Both the position numbers and the translations under genes were made by a program. A stretch of DNA of 36,512 nucleotides from positions 1 to 36,512 of the forward strand of contig CALGDE010000131.1 in assembly GCA_937883785.1 (NCBI GenBank), in the 5' to 3' direction. Source of the DNA: an uncultured cyanobacterium. GTDB lineage: Bacteria; Cyanobacteriota; Cyanobacteriia; CACIAM-69d. The notes under the pieces are model-generated. The model had not been told where the DNA came from and did not search any database. It saw nothing but the letters and a program-made list of their open reading frames with translations. Every line of letters begins with the position of its first letter. Position 1 is the first letter of the stretch. Shown in pieces: positions 1-7,396 of this stretch.

Positions 1-16
1 TTCTGTTCTCGTTTTA

Positions 17-361
17 TCAGCTCTCGTCAAAAGCGGCATAAGTGGGATGCTCCCTTGTGTTGTGATGTTTGCTCTGGGCAGGCTGATCAATCGGAGATTG
101 ATCAGAAAATGCCATGTCGGACTTAGCATCGGTCCTGAGTGCATCAACGGGAGCGATCGCCTCTTGCCCTTGAACGGGCTCACCAATTTCTGCAAGGGCA
201 GGCGATCGCTGGATTAAGGCGCTGCTGGACAATCCCAACGTGGATAAACCAGCCACAATCCCCAAACCAATGGGGAGCGATCGCCTTTTTAGGGATCGAC
301 GCCAGTAATCTAAACGGCGCTTTAAACGGCGCTGATTTAAACAATATTGATACTTAGCCAT
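17..361 (-). CDS. Small exported or membrane-anchored hypothetical protein
   Basis: I do not recognise a family for this 114-residue protein. The first ~28 residues are very rich in Arg and Lys. A hydrophobic stretch follows at about residues 29-50 (starting LPIGLGIVAG), then an Ala-Leu-Ala sequence at about 55-57 that could be a signal peptidase I site. The remaining ~57 residues are polar and probably disordered. This looks like a long-n-region signal peptide or a signal anchor, so the product is probably periplasmic, thylakoid-lumenal or extracellular. The start is well supported: the ATG is preceded by GGGAGGAATAA, a strong Shine-Dalgarno site (367-371) six bases upstream. It runs in the same direction as the EAL gene upstream but is separated from it by ~340 bp, so it probably has its own promoter. 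Function unknown. Confidence 0.6.
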   Translation of the reverse strand: MAKYQYCLNQRRLKRRLDYWRRSLKRRSLPIGLGIVAGLSTLGLSSSALIQRSPALAEIGEPVQGQEAIAPVDALRTDAKSDMAFSDQSPIDQPAQSKHHNTREHPTYAAFDES

Positions 362-697
362 TTATTCCTCCCGCGATCGCCCGCCAAATTTCATAAGGTC
401 TTACATTCAACCCAGGGCTGCGCCTTATTTCAGGAATCAGGAAATAAGTCTTAAATTTGCTCAGATCGACGTATCGAAATTTAATTTCGCTTTTACGATT
501 TATTTCTGTGATTGAAAAAAATCCCCTTATTAAAACAGTCAATAACAAAGCTGAATCGACGCCGACAGGCGCCTTATTTGACCTTAGTATCAGTCTAAGC
601 TTAGGGGGTTATCCCCTCTATAAAGCCATCTTTTTTCTTAAAGAATTTCTTTCCAAAGACTTTTATTTAATATTCAGGGATAAATTCCAGGCAAGTT
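362..697. other. Gene-poor spacer between exported protein and EAL gene
   Basis: I see no convincing gene in this 336-bp stretch. Short frames on both strands lack ribosome binding sites and have no recognisable composition. It holds a small palindrome (CTAAGCTTAG, about 595-604) followed directly by AGGGG-GTTA-TCCCCT, a possible weak stem downstream of the EAL gene. No clear T tract follows, so it is only a candidate 3' structure. The promoter of the small exported protein should lie near the left end. Confidence 0.35.
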
Positions 698-2128
698 TCA
701 GGCAATTTCCCTGAACCAGGCGGGAACCATTTCTGGCGGCAGAGCGCGGGCAAAATAATATCCCTGGATTAAAGGATCGCCTATTTCCTTCAGCATCTCT
801 ACGTGATTTCGCGTGCTGGCGCCTTCAGCAATAATCGTCAATCCTAAATTTTCTGCTAGCTGAAGCAGCGTCCAGATAACAATTAAATCGTCCCCGCGCT
901 TTTCCATCTGCTCCACAAAAGAGCGATCAATTTTCAACGTATCAATGGGGAGTTGGGTAAGGCGACTTAGGGAAGAATACCCCGTTCCAAAATCATCAAT
1001 GGAAATTGAAATCCCCAAACGCCTTAATTCCTCCAGGGCAGGCAAAATAGTTGTATCACCTTCGGCAAAAGCGCCCTCAATCACCTCCAGCGACAGGCAT
1101 TGGGGATCCAGTTCCGTACGAGCCAGAACGTCGCGAACAGTGGCAACAAAGTCAGAATTATCAAACTGCTGAGGGGCTACGTTAACGCTTACCCTCGCCG
1201 TTTTATCCACCAACCCCTGTCGCTGCCAGCTTTTCAAGGCATTGCAGGCCATTTCTAACACCCACCGCCCCAGCTCAATAATCAGCCCAATTTCCTCCGC
1301 AATGGGAATAAATTGCACCGGAGAAATCCAGCCACGCTTCGGGTGGTACCACCGACATAGGGCTTCAAATCCCCTAACTTCGCCACTGGTCGGCGACACA
1401 ATGGGCTGGTAGTGCACCTGAAGCTGGTTGTTGGCGATCGCCTGACGCAAAGCCATTTCCAATTCCCACTGCTCCATTAGTTCCTGGTGCAGGCTGGGGT
1501 CAAACAGTACGCACCCTTCGCGATCGCCTCCCTGGGCGTGAAGCAGTGCCGATTGGGCATTGCGCAGCCACACCTCATGCCACGGCGCCAGCTCCGAACA
1601 CCCCGATTCCAGCCATGCCCCCGACGCGTCCACATCCTCCGGATCCAAGGGAGGCATATCGGTGCCCAGAACAGTACCAATACTTACGGTCAAAGTGTAA
1701 GACTGCTTTTGGATCACCATCGGCTGCGCCATCAGCTGCTGCAGCTCCCGCGTTAGGGGCATTAAGTTGTCGCGATCGCCCTCTCGGGAAACCATCGCCA
1801 AAAATCGTCCATCTTGCAGACGGCGGCTCCACCCCGAAGTCCCTACCCAATTTCCAAGGCGCTCGGCCATGATTTCCAAGACTCGCTCCACCCAGGCACC
1901 ATCCAAAGCGCCAGCCAACATGGCTAGGCGATCCACCTCAATTAGCATCAACATTTGAAAGGCGTTGCTGGCTTTAGGGGTAGAGCGAAAAGAACTGGTC
2001 CCAAGCTGATTAACAGGAGTGGCCAGAGAAAGAACATTTTTTGAAGCAGCCATTGCAGGCTCTCGGCGCAGGGGAAGCTGTGGAGACGACATACGAAACA
2101 TGGGCGAGCGTGAACAAAATTCGTACAT
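698..2128 (-). CDS. EAL-domain c-di-GMP phosphodiesterase with degenerate GGDEF domain
   Basis: This 476-residue protein is predicted to be a cytosolic c-di-GMP phosphodiesterase. Residues ~55-210 resemble a diguanylate cyclase fold (Leu-Thr-Val-Ser-Ile-Gly near 146-151) but have no GGDEF signature, so this half cannot be a normal cyclase and is probably regulatory. Residues ~222-470 are an EAL domain. The EAL glutamate is E255; the other expected metal or catalytic positions are N316, E348, D378-D379 (DDFGTGYSSL), K399, E435 and Q455, all present. One oddity is the usual AEGVET loop, which reads AEGAST and so loses the second glutamate. There is no transmembrane segment or PAS domain. Alternative starts are Met13 and Met26. 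None has a strong ribosome site, and the first ~50 residues are low in conservation signals. No operon partner is evident. Confidence 0.9.
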   Translation of the reverse strand: MYEFCSRSPMFRMSSPQLPLRREPAMAASKNVLSLATPVNQLGTSSFRSTPKASNAFQMLMLIEVDRLAMLAGALDGAWVERVLEIMAERLGNWVGTSGWSRRLQDGRFLAMVSREGDRDNLMPLTRELQQLMAQPMVIQKQSYTLTVSIGTVLGTDMPPLDPEDVDASGAWLESGCSELAPWHEVWLRNAQSALLHAQGGDREGCVLFDPSLHQELMEQWELEMALRQAIANNQLQVHYQPIVSPTSGEVRGFEALCRWYHPKRGWISPVQFIPIAEEIGLIIELGRWVLEMACNALKSWQRQGLVDKTARVSVNVAPQQFDNSDFVATVRDVLARTELDPQCLSLEVIEGAFAEGDTTILPALEELRRLGISISIDDFGTGYSSLSRLTQLPIDTLKIDRSFVEQMEKRGDDLIVIWTLLQLAENLGLTIIAEGASTRNHVEMLKEIGDPLIQGYYFARALPPEMVPAWFREIA

Positions 2129-2598
2129 TCAGTATCAAACGACACGAACTGCATCTAAGCGCACAAATAATTGAAACAGGCGAATGCTTAAATTCGCCTT
2201 AAATATTTCAAATAAACTTAAATATATGTCTAAAGGTACAGTACCATTCCCTGGAGCTTTCAAACGCTTTTAATGAACAGTGAAGAGGGGGTCATTTAGC
2301 AGGGGTTTTATTGGCTTCATTCCCCTTGAAATTCAGCTTGTTTCCAAGGAAAAACAGTAGTCTGCGCAACAGAACAAAAGATATTTTTGTTACGTTTGTT
2401 CAGAATTAAAACGAGGGCACATGATCTTCGTCCAGCGATTTCAGTTCAATCGTTTTACAGTTCAAATCATTTCAGGACGGTAAATAGATTTTTGCCAATC
2501 AATAAAGTTTTCTTCGTTGAAATAATCTATAAAAAATAATCTATGGGATTTTTAGGGGTAGCAACTTTGGGCGTACAAGGCACCTATTGGAGGGCTTG
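2129..2598. other. A/T-rich divergent intergenic region
   Basis: This region separates the leftward EAL gene from the rightward thioesterase gene and must carry both promoters. No gene is seen. A perfect 8-bp stem, AGGCGAAT / ATTCGCCT (2178-2185 and 2192-2199, 6-base loop), has no T tract on either side. It could be an operator or a 5'-UTR structure of the EAL gene. Confidence 0.4.
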
Positions 2599-3297
2599 AT
2601 GGTTTTTAGCTACTCCTATCAAGTGCAGTTTAAGGATACGGATGGGGCTGGAGTCGTTTATTTTTCTCGCTTCTTAGATATTTGTCACGGCGCCTATGAA
2701 GCGTCATTGGCGGCGAAGGGAATTATTCTGCGGGATTTTTTTTCGGGCAACTGGCGACCAACCTATTCATACATAAATTCAGATCCAAATAAGGATTTTG
2801 ACAGGCATAGGAACGCTAAACTGGATCGCCCTTTGACAATCCCTCGGAAAGATTATGTCGAAGATCGCATCACGGGGGGCCATCCAATAGCCCCTAATCA
2901 AACAGTCCTTAATCAAACAGACACAAAGCAAACTGAAGCCACTCCAATAAACCTGACCCAAGAGGATAAAGATTGGTCTGGAGCGATCGCCATTCCTATT
3001 GTGGAAACCCAGGGAAAATTTTACCGCCCCTGTCGCTGTGGCGATTTGCTAACAGTTAGTTTGCACGGTCAATTAATAGATAAGGATGAGTTTAAGGTTG
3101 AGTATCAGTGGTGGTTAAGCGACCTTATCAATGAAACGGTAAAGGGGAATACCAAAGGCAGTATTGAAAACAAAAATCGCCCCATTGGAACAGCAATGAC
3201 TCGTCATGTGTGTGTGTCTGTAAAAGATGGGCGATCGCAGGGGCGGTATCAATTGCCACCAGTACTCTATGACTGGCTGGAGTTTGTGGGGGCGTAA
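2599..3297 (+). CDS. Hotdog thioesterase, 1,4-dihydroxy-2-naphthoyl-CoA hydrolase type, with central insert
   Basis: The predicted role is release of 1,4-dihydroxy-2-naphthoate from its CoA ester in cytosolic phylloquinone (photosystem I quinone) synthesis. The N-terminal motif FKDTDGAGVVYFSRF (residues 11-25) matches the 4-hydroxybenzoyl-CoA thioesterase-type hotdog active site, with Asp15 as the likely catalytic residue. The pattern continues with CHGAYEASLAAKGI, and the second half of the hotdog resumes near residue 129 and ends with TRHVCV. Cyanobacterial enzymes of this family are usually ~140 residues; this one has 232. The excess sits in a hydrophilic insert at about residues 50-130 that contains a 15-bp DNA duplication. 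I chose the ATG at 2599 because GGAGGG lies just upstream (2589-2594); a TTG at 2587 would place that site inside the coding region. Substrate assignment is by family only. Confidence 0.8.
   Translation: MVFSYSYQVQFKDTDGAGVVYFSRFLDICHGAYEASLAAKGIILRDFFSGNWRPTYSYINSDPNKDFDRHRNAKLDRPLTIPRKDYVEDRITGGHPIAPNQTVLNQTDTKQTEATPINLTQEDKDWSGAIAIPIVETQGKFYRPCRCGDLLTVSLHGQLIDKDEFKVEYQWWLSDLINETVKGNTKGSIENKNRPIGTAMTRHVCVSVKDGRSQGRYQLPPVLYDWLEFVGA
2895..2924 (+). repeat. 15-bp direct duplication inside thioesterase insert
   Basis: TAATCAAACAGTCCT (2895-2909) is followed immediately by TAATCAAACAGACAC (2910-2924). The first 11 bases of each unit are identical. The reading frame is kept, adding five residues. 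It lies in the extra central segment of the thioesterase, suggesting that segment grows by slippage. Confidence 0.7.
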
Positions 3298-3300
3298 AAG

Positions 3301-3390
3301 TCCGGTGTTTAGGATCCTGGTGTTTGGGATCCCGGCGTTTAGGATCCCGATTTTTAGAAGTCCGATGTTTAAGTGGCCGGTGGCGAGGAG
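3301..3390. repeat. 15-bp imperfect tandem repeat, 5-6 units
   Basis: Reading from 3301 the units are TCCGGTGTTTAGGAT, CCTGGTGTTTGGGAT, CCCGGCGTTTAGGAT, CCCGATTTTTAGAAG and TCCGATGTTTAAGTG, followed by a degenerate sixth unit to 3390. The array begins four bases after the thioesterase stop codon and runs across the stop codon of the convergent dehydrogenase gene, whose TAA falls inside unit 5. There is no stem-loop typical of a terminator, although both genes converge here. Confidence 0.85.
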
Positions 3391-4304
3391 GGGGAAAATT
3401 CTCGGTAGGCGCGGATGGCTGCCTGGGTACCCTGGAGCCGGCCGTCACCGTTATCGGCAGCGGCTACTTTTTGAAAACATTGATTAGCCCACTGGGTAAC
3501 GGGAAAAGGGGGGCGATCGCCGCCAACGGTTTGTGCCGCCTGCAGGTTTTCCAGCACCAGCCGCAGATCCTTCACCATATGCTCCATGGCAAAGCCGGGG
3601 GCAAAATCTGAGGCAATAATTTTTGGTCCCAGATTTGCCAATGCCCAAGACCCCGCCGCGCCAGTGCTGCACACCTCCACCACCAGGTTCGGGTCTAGCC
3701 CTTGGGCGTCCGCCAAATTTAGCGCCTCACACAGGGCCGCCATATGTCCAGCGCAAAGCACCTGGTTACACAGCTTCACCGCCTGCCCGCTGCCCACGGG
3801 GCCGCACAGGGTAATATTCGCCCCCATAATTTCCAGCCACGGCAACGCTTGTTCAAAGTCGCCGCGATCGCCCCCCACCATAAAAGTCAGCGTGCCCTGT
3901 TGCGCCCCAATATCGCCGCCGGAAACAGGCGCATCTAAGAATCGAATTTGTTGCCGTTCCTCCAGTGCCTGGGCAATATTTCGCGCGGCGCCGGGGCCAA
4001 TGGTGCTGGTTTCAACCACCAATGTGTTGGGTTGGGCATGGTTAACAACGCCGTCGTCCCCTAGCAACACCGTCTTGACGTCGGGTACATCTCCCAGGCA
4101 GGTAAAGATAATTGACGCATCCGCCACCGCTTCGTCAATGGAATAGCACTGGACGGCACCAGCGGCGATCGCCCTTTGAATATCGGGGCGATCCTCCGTG
4201 CGGTTCCAAATTTTGATGGTGGTCTCTTTTCGGGCTTGCGCTAAATTTGCCGCCATGGCGCTGCCCATTACCCCCATGCCCAGAAATGCAATCCCTGTCA
4301 TCAT
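3369..4304 (-). CDS. NAD(P)-dependent beta-hydroxyacid dehydrogenase (3-hydroxyisobutyrate dehydrogenase family)
   Basis: This 311-residue cytosolic oxidoreductase has an N-terminal Rossmann domain with GMGVMG at residues 9-14. The substrate motif is DAPVSGG (124-130) followed by GAQQGTLTFMVGG. The catalytic-lysine region is GSGQAVKLCNQ, with Lys177. The all-helical C-terminal domain follows. Family members reduce or oxidise 3-hydroxyisobutyrate, tartronate semialdehyde, glyoxylate or succinic semialdehyde, and sequence alone does not fix which. Length and motif spacing are normal. The start is one of two adjacent ATGs. The last codons and the stop lie in a 15-bp tandem repeat, so the C-terminus (FSPSSPPAT) is probably not conserved. 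The HAD phosphatase gene lies 112 bp upstream on the same strand and may be cotranscribed. Confidence 0.9.
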   Translation of the reverse strand: MMTGIAFLGMGVMGSAMAANLAQARKETTIKIWNRTEDRPDIQRAIAAGAVQCYSIDEAVADASIIFTCLGDVPDVKTVLLGDDGVVNHAQPNTLVVETSTIGPGAARNIAQALEERQQIRFLDAPVSGGDIGAQQGTLTFMVGGDRGDFEQALPWLEIMGANITLCGPVGSGQAVKLCNQVLCAGHMAALCEALNLADAQGLDPNLVVEVCSTGAAGSWALANLGPKIIASDFAPGFAMEHMVKDLRLVLENLQAAQTVGGDRPPFPVTQWANQCFQKVAAADNGDGRLQGTQAAIRAYREFSPSSPPAT

Positions 4305-4416
4305 CGACGTCCTCTAAAGCTTTGTGTATTTAAGGCTTTTAAAACTAGAGCTTTTGTATCTAAAGCTGTCACGTCTTAAAACCGCCCTTCCTTAAATTTT
4401 CGGTGTCGTTCATTCG

Positions 4417-5256
4417 CTACTCGCCAGCAATTTTCTGCAACATCGCTGGCGTTAGCTCCGTAACGGAATCACACACCACATCAGCGCCCTTATCTTGCAA
4501 AGTTTGACGATAACGTTGGTGCACCTCCCGGTTCGCCAACGCATGGGGGGGCACAATACCCACCGCAAAACATCGAATATCTGGTCGTGCCTTCCGCGCC
4601 TGCAGCACCGTTTTCATATCCGCCACCGTGTCCCCCGCGTAAACCACAACGGCGTTTTCCGGTGCATCAGTTAACTGGTCCACCACCTGAAACAGTCCTG
4701 TCGGATCCGGCTTATCCGGCGCATCCCCCATTGCCACCAGAACCGGCTCCTTTATTCCCAGGCGATCGCCCAACACATACTTGGCCGACCCCGGCGTTGC
4801 CCCACTAAAAAAACCCCAGGCAATCTCCGCCGCCGTCAAGCTTTCCCAATAGTCCGGCGTTGCCAACAGGGGCTCATCGCGAATGTAGCCGGTCCACGTG
4901 GACGCATCCTCAGGGTTAGGACCGCGATAACGCTTCTGGAAAAAATCCACAATGGTGTCGTAATCCAAGTCGATAGACGGACGATCGCGACCTTGGGACT
5001 CAAAATAGCGGTAGACCAATTCCTGGGAGCCCAACCAGTCGTTATTCCAATCCCCCTCTGCCTTCAAGTCATCAATATCAGTCATTGTTGGTCGAAACGC
5101 CCCGCCGGTAAAATGCTCCACCGTATCCGCCAGCGCCCGTCGATAGGAATGGCTCACGTCCCGCACCACGCCGTCAATATCGAACACAACAATGGGAAGC
5201 GGGGAAGAAGGAGCCATAGGGAAAAATGAGGCAAAAAACAGGAAAGGATTGTTCAT
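4417..5256 (-). CDS. HAD superfamily phosphatase (subfamily IA, TIGR01548-like)
   Basis: This 279-residue HAD-fold hydrolase shows motif I as FDIDGVVRDV (nucleophile Asp26, acid/base Asp28), motif III as DKPDPTGL near 181 and motif IV as AGDTVADM (207-214). The overall pattern, including a long cap region between motifs I and III, matches the cyanobacterial and archaeal HAD-IA group annotated as TIGR01548. The physiological substrate of that group is not established; an imidazoleglycerol- or histidinol-phosphate connection has been suggested from gene fusions elsewhere. The first 13 residues are hydrophobic and may not be translated: Met14 is a plausible alternative start. Met1 was kept because AGGG lies six bases upstream. 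The gene is divergent from ycf65. Confidence 0.85.
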   Translation of the reverse strand: MNNPFLFFASFFPMAPSSPLPIVVFDIDGVVRDVSHSYRRALADTVEHFTGGAFRPTMTDIDDLKAEGDWNNDWLGSQELVYRYFESQGRDRPSIDLDYDTIVDFFQKRYRGPNPEDASTWTGYIRDEPLLATPDYWESLTAAEIAWGFFSGATPGSAKYVLGDRLGIKEPVLVAMGDAPDKPDPTGLFQVVDQLTDAPENAVVVYAGDTVADMKTVLQARKARPDIRCFAVGIVPPHALANREVHQRYRQTLQDKGADVVCDSVTELTPAMLQKIAGE

Positions 5257-5301
5257 AGTCTGCCCTAAGATTAGGGTTTCTTTGAACAGATTCTGACTTT
5301 A

Positions 5302-5330
5302 TTGTTAAAACCTTCGTGGGGTAATATAGA
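5302..5330 (+). promoter_or_regulatory. Predicted sigma-70-type promoter of ycf65
   Basis: A -35 box TTGTTA (5302-5307) and a -10 box TATAGA (5325-5330) are separated by exactly 17 bases. They lie ~50 bp upstream of the ycf65 ATG, which implies a short leader starting near 5337. Confidence 0.55.
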
Positions 5331-5381
5331 ATGCTGTGGCGGTCACCACGACCCTATCGACCGATAAACAACGCGTAATTT

Positions 5382-5717
5382 ATGTCTACTGAAGAAACCA
5401 CCATCCCAGAAGGTACAACTGCCCGATTTATTCTAAAAGTCTTGTGGTTAGAAGATAATGTCGCTCTGGCTGTTGACCAAGTTGTAGGTAAAGGCTCTAG
5501 TCCCCTTACTTCGTACTTTTTCTGGCCGCGCAACGACGCTTGGGAACAGTTGAAGACCGAGATGGAAGCGAAGCATTGGATTTCTGAGGCTGAGCGGGTC
5601 AGTTTGTTAAACCGAGCAACTGAGATTATTAACTATTGGCAGGAGGAAGGTCGTAAGCGTCCCTATTCTGAAGCAAAAGCCAAGTTCCCCGACATCATCT
5701 TTACCGGTAGTTCATAG
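5382..5717 (+). CDS. ycf65: Plastid/cyanobacterial-specific 30S ribosomal protein PSRP-3 (Ycf65)
   Basis: This 111-residue protein matches PSRP-3/Ycf65, a small-subunit ribosomal protein found in cyanobacteria and plastids. Diagnostic segments are [20 protein letters not shown] (residues 16-35), [18 protein letters not shown] and [18 protein letters not shown]. Full length is present. The N-terminal ~14 residues are acidic and variable, as is usual. The gene stands alone with a close promoter and a strong terminator about 110 bp downstream, so it is probably monocistronic. I see no Shine-Dalgarno sequence directly before the ATG, which is common in cyanobacteria. Confidence 0.95.
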   Translation: MSTEETTIPEGTTARFILKVLWLEDNVALAVDQVVGKGSSPLTSYFFWPRNDAWEQLKTEMEAKHWISEAERVSLLNRATEIINYWQEEGRKRPYSEAKAKFPDIIFTGSS

Positions 5718-5753
5718 GTTTTAGCTACAAAAGTTTTGGCTAAAAACTTATGG

Positions 5754-5771
5754 GCGGTCTTTACTGACCGC
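5754..5771 (+). other. Perfect 6-bp stem in ycf65 3' region
   Basis: GCGGTC (5754-5759) and GACCGC (5766-5771) form a stem with loop TTTACT. No T tract follows, so it may protect the 3' end or pause transcription before the main terminator 55 bp further on. Confidence 0.4.
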
Positions 5772-5826
5772 ACTGCGGGTCAATAAGATCCACATTTGAG
5801 CTTTTATTCAAGCTTTGGATAAGAAA

Positions 5827-5855
5827 AGCAGGCTGATTGCAAGCCTGCTTTTTTT
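5827..5855 (+). terminator. Rho-independent terminator after ycf65
   Basis: AGCAGGCT (5827-5834) and AGCCTGCT (5842-5849) form a perfect stem, extendable to 11 bp through the flanking A and T bases. The loop is 7 bases and seven Ts follow (5849-5855). It lies inside a longer open frame that continues into the NUDIX gene, which argues that NUDIX translation starts only at 5914. Confidence 0.9.
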
Positions 5856-5913
5856 GTTGTTTTTTATTTATTGCTTTTTGTTTGTTGAGTTTCCACTTGA
5901 TTTGAGAGGCTGT

Positions 5914-6471
5914 ATGAACACTTCAAACGTGCCGCATTTTTCCGAAGGTTCTCCTCAATTCTCAAGGGTATTTTTAGAGTCAACAGTGTATGGTCAAAGC
6001 CTAGACGCCCTAGTGATTGCCTGTGTGGATGTGGTTTTGATTTGGGGCGATCACGTCCTTTTGGGACAACGAAAACAGCCCCCCCGCGACGACTGGTGGG
6101 TGATCGGTGGGCGCATGGTTCATGGCGAGTCACCCCTTAAGGCAGCCCAGCGCAAGTTGCAAGAAGAAGCTGGATTGACGGACATTAAGGAGAGCCGCCT
6201 GGAATTTATCGGCGTATTATCCACCCGATTTTCTGAGCGTAGTCAGCCGCCCCAGCACCATGGTCTTCACAGCATTAACTTGACCTATCGCCTGAAACTG
6301 ACGGACGCTGAAGGGCAGGGAATTCAGCTCGATTCAGCAGAGTATGGACGGTGCCAATGGTTCACACTGCCAGAAATCAGCCACCACCTCCAGAACAGTC
6401 TCGAAATGGATCGAGCCCTGGCACTGACGGTAAAGCTTTCAATGACAGAACAAGATACTCCCAATTCCTAA
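5914..6471 (+). CDS. NUDIX hydrolase with altered Nudix box
   Basis: This 185-residue predicted hydrolase should cleave a nucleoside-diphosphate-linked substrate. The Nudix box is at residues 66-88: G66, E72, then R80-K81-L82-Q83-E84-E85-A86-G87-L88. The consensus REUXEE therefore reads RKLQEE, with the first catalytic-helix glutamate changed to lysine; the two later glutamates remain. Around it are WWVIGGRM before and FIGVLSTRF after, a layout reminiscent of GDP-mannose mannosyl hydrolases, which also deviate in the box. I chose the ATG at 5914 because AGAGG precedes it and because a longer TTG-initiated frame from 5815 would translate through a strong terminator hairpin, giving a spurious hydrophobic N-terminus. 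It is followed by a 167-bp gap before the oxygenase gene and is probably a separate unit. Confidence 0.85.
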   Translation: MNTSNVPHFSEGSPQFSRVFLESTVYGQSLDALVIACVDVVLIWGDHVLLGQRKQPPRDDWWVIGGRMVHGESPLKAAQRKLQEEAGLTDIKESRLEFIGVLSTRFSERSQPPQHHGLHSINLTYRLKLTDAEGQGIQLDSAEYGRCQWFTLPEISHHLQNSLEMDRALALTVKLSMTEQDTPNS

Positions 6472-6638
6472 TCGAGCGATATTGCTGTCCCCTTTATCTA
6501 AATTTTCCACCCTTTTCTTTGCATATATTTCTTTGCACATAATTTAGGGCAGCTTTATTGCTCAATACACGCTGCTTAGGACACTATTTACGCTAATTAT
6601 TTTCTTTTTAAACCAGTTCAATCAGACAAAATCTAACC

Positions 6639-7394
6639 ATGTGGAAAAGTTTTAATGCTTATCCTTTAACTGAAGAAAATTTGTACGGTTTGATTAAAAA
6701 TACCATTCCTCTAATTCGTGTTCCTAGGTTCGGAACCGATCAAGAAGCAGAGGAACTTGCTGAACGTTTTTTACAGTTTGCTGCTCGATCTAATTCGGTT
6801 AAGACCGTAACCCGAATGGGTATTAGCCAATATGAACAGGGCACAGTGGGCGGCAAAGATAACTATTTTCGCCGAGTGGAAGGAGCCTGGTCTAATTTAA
6901 TTACGGTTTGCAAAACCACCTTTAACCCCACAGTAAAAGTGATGGGGATCTTAAGGGAATATTTTGCCGATGTAGATATCCTCACAGAGGAAGGATATGG
7001 GCGTTACTTTGCCGGAGTAGCAAAATTAAGAACGGGAGAAACGCCCGTTCACAGCGATTTTCCGCTCCTTGGGGCAACAGATTGGGCGATCGCTAAAATG
7101 GAAGCCCAGCTTTCGTGGAACTTTTATTTGCGCATACCAGCTCAGGGCGGGGAGCTAAGAATATGGGACAAACTATGGCAAGTGGAAGATGATCGGCTAC
7201 TAGAAAAGGGAACGTATTATCACGATAAAAAAATCATTTCTGATATTCCTTCAATTACGATAAAGCCAGTGCTAGGTGAGTTAATCCTCTTCAATTCTCG
7301 AAATTACCATACTGTTCTACCGGCACAAAATCGCATTGCCATGGGGTCTTGGATCTCCTTAATGCCCGACGAAAGTTTGAGACTGTGGTCTTAA
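6639..7394 (+). CDS. 2-oxoglutarate/Fe(II)-dependent oxygenase-like protein
   Basis: This 251-residue protein looks like a cytosolic 2OG-Fe(II) dioxygenase. The facial triad appears as H138-S-D140 (VHSDFPLLG) with distal His224 (RNYHTV). Arg232 (NRIAMGSW) is well placed to bind the 2-oxoglutarate carboxylate. GGELRIWD at 170-177 matches the double-stranded beta-helix strand found in prolyl-hydroxylase-like members. The substrate is unknown. The gene ends two bases before a GNAT start codon, so the two are almost surely translationally coupled. By eye its codons are more A/T-rich than the flanking housekeeping genes. The start ATG has no obvious Shine-Dalgarno site. Related oxygenases serve in natural-product or peptide hydroxylation, and that is only a hint here. 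Confidence 0.75.
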   Translation: MWKSFNAYPLTEENLYGLIKNTIPLIRVPRFGTDQEAEELAERFLQFAARSNSVKTVTRMGISQYEQGTVGGKDNYFRRVEGAWSNLITVCKTTFNPTVKVMGILREYFADVDILTEEGYGRYFAGVAKLRTGETPVHSDFPLLGATDWAIAKMEAQLSWNFYLRIPAQGGELRIWDKLWQVEDDRLLEKGTYYHDKKIISDIPSITIKPVLGELILFNSRNYHTVLPAQNRIAMGSWISLMPDESLRLWS

Positions 7395-7396
7395 GT

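Noticed and set aside
139-357. Rightward frame ending in pentapeptide-like LNGALNGADLNNID
   Set aside because: It is antisense to the exported protein, which has a strong Shine-Dalgarno site and a signal-peptide layout. The pentapeptide look comes from the arginine-rich codons read on the other strand.
457-714. 85-codon rightward frame in the first spacer
   Set aside because: It uses a TTG-type start without a ribosome site, has low-complexity A/T-driven composition and overlaps the EAL gene end.
5815-5913. N-terminal extension of the NUDIX gene with a hydrophobic helix
   Set aside because: It starts at TTG and would translate through a perfect terminator hairpin with its T tract. The hydrophobic run is simply the encoded T tract. 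The ATG at 5914 has its own ribosome site.
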